Shown here: positions 27,527 through 27,603 of the stretch, in pieces
How positions within the stretch are numbered: position 1 is the stretch's first letter
Layout: every line of letters starts with the position of its first letter
NCBI GenBank assembly: GCA_002395225.1
Contig: DGWH01000125.1
Coordinates: forward strand, 1 to 27,603
Reading direction: 5' to 3'
Length of the DNA stretch: 27,603 nucleotides
DNA from: Christensenella sp. UBA4263
GTDB lineage: Bacteria; Bacillota; Clostridia; Christensenellales; Aristaeellaceae
Notes under the pieces: generated by a model
What the model saw: the letters and a program-made list of their open reading frames with translations, nothing else
Database searches by the model: none
Told to the model about the DNA's origin: nothing
Translations under genes and position numbers: made by a program

Positions 27527-27603
27527 CCCTGTATCTGAGCGCCCCATTCCTGCAGTTGGCCGCCATGGATTCAGAAAAGGGAGAGAAAGCCAGACAGCCG
27601 CTG

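Larger units (their letters stand above)
27164..27603. other. Non-coding region upstream of the S10 promoter
   Basis: About 440 bases to the right edge with no convincing gene on either strand. It holds two short direct-repeat pairs (listed separately). No RNA gene or promoter pointing outward is clear. Confidence 0.6.

Overview
The window reads as the translation-machinery core of a Gram-positive bacterium of the Firmicutes (Bacillota), most like Clostridia or Erysipelotrichia. The evidence is the uninterrupted S10-spc-alpha gene order, a four-cysteine (type Z) S14, a zinc-ribbon L36, a four-cysteine adenylate kinase lid, a KOW-domain (L14e-like) gene between adk and infA, an L7Ae/YbxF-like gene before rpsL, an N-acetyl-type DapD (DapH class), and strong AGGAGG ribosome binding sites throughout. 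A genus cannot be named from this stretch. Every convincing gene lies on the minus strand, so the window is best read from right to left.

From the right: about 480 bases of non-coding DNA with two short direct-repeat pairs and four phased A-tracts, a strong promoter, a structured leader of about 150 nt, and then rpsJ-rplC-rplD-rplW-rplB-rpsS-rplV-rpsC-rplP-rpmC-rpsQ-rplN-rplX-rplE-rpsZ-rpsH-rplF-rplR-rpsE-rpmD-rplO-secY-adk-KOW gene-infA-rpmJ-rpsM-rpsK-rpsD-rpoA-rplQ, closed by a terminator at about 12.0 kb. The methionine aminopeptidase gene (map), often next to adk, is missing. L17 is enlarged.

From 11.9 to 2.95 kb lies an accessory or metabolic segment: an unrecognised helix-turn-helix protein, a double-GNAT acetyltransferase, an AAA-ATPase with a C-terminal PD-(D/E)XK domain, the dapA-dapB-dapD operon (diaminopimelate/lysine, needed for peptidoglycan), and a second, different AAA-ATPase with a PD-(D/E)XK domain. 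The two ATPase genes look more AT-rich than their surroundings and are probably acquired. The second is preceded by the most unusual object in the window: about six imperfect tandem repeats of 92 or 109 bp. Three carry a sigma-A-type promoter, nearly all carry a 9-bp inverted repeat, and two carry a copy of the ATPase gene's own ribosome binding site and TTG start.

From 2.85 kb to the left edge is a separately promoted str operon: L7Ae-like gene, rpsL, rpsG and the first 416 codons of fusA. In the direction of transcription the str genes come after the S10-alpha cluster, the reverse of the usual order. Several intergenic spacers in both ribosomal clusters can form clear hairpins and are candidates for ribosomal-protein feedback sites.
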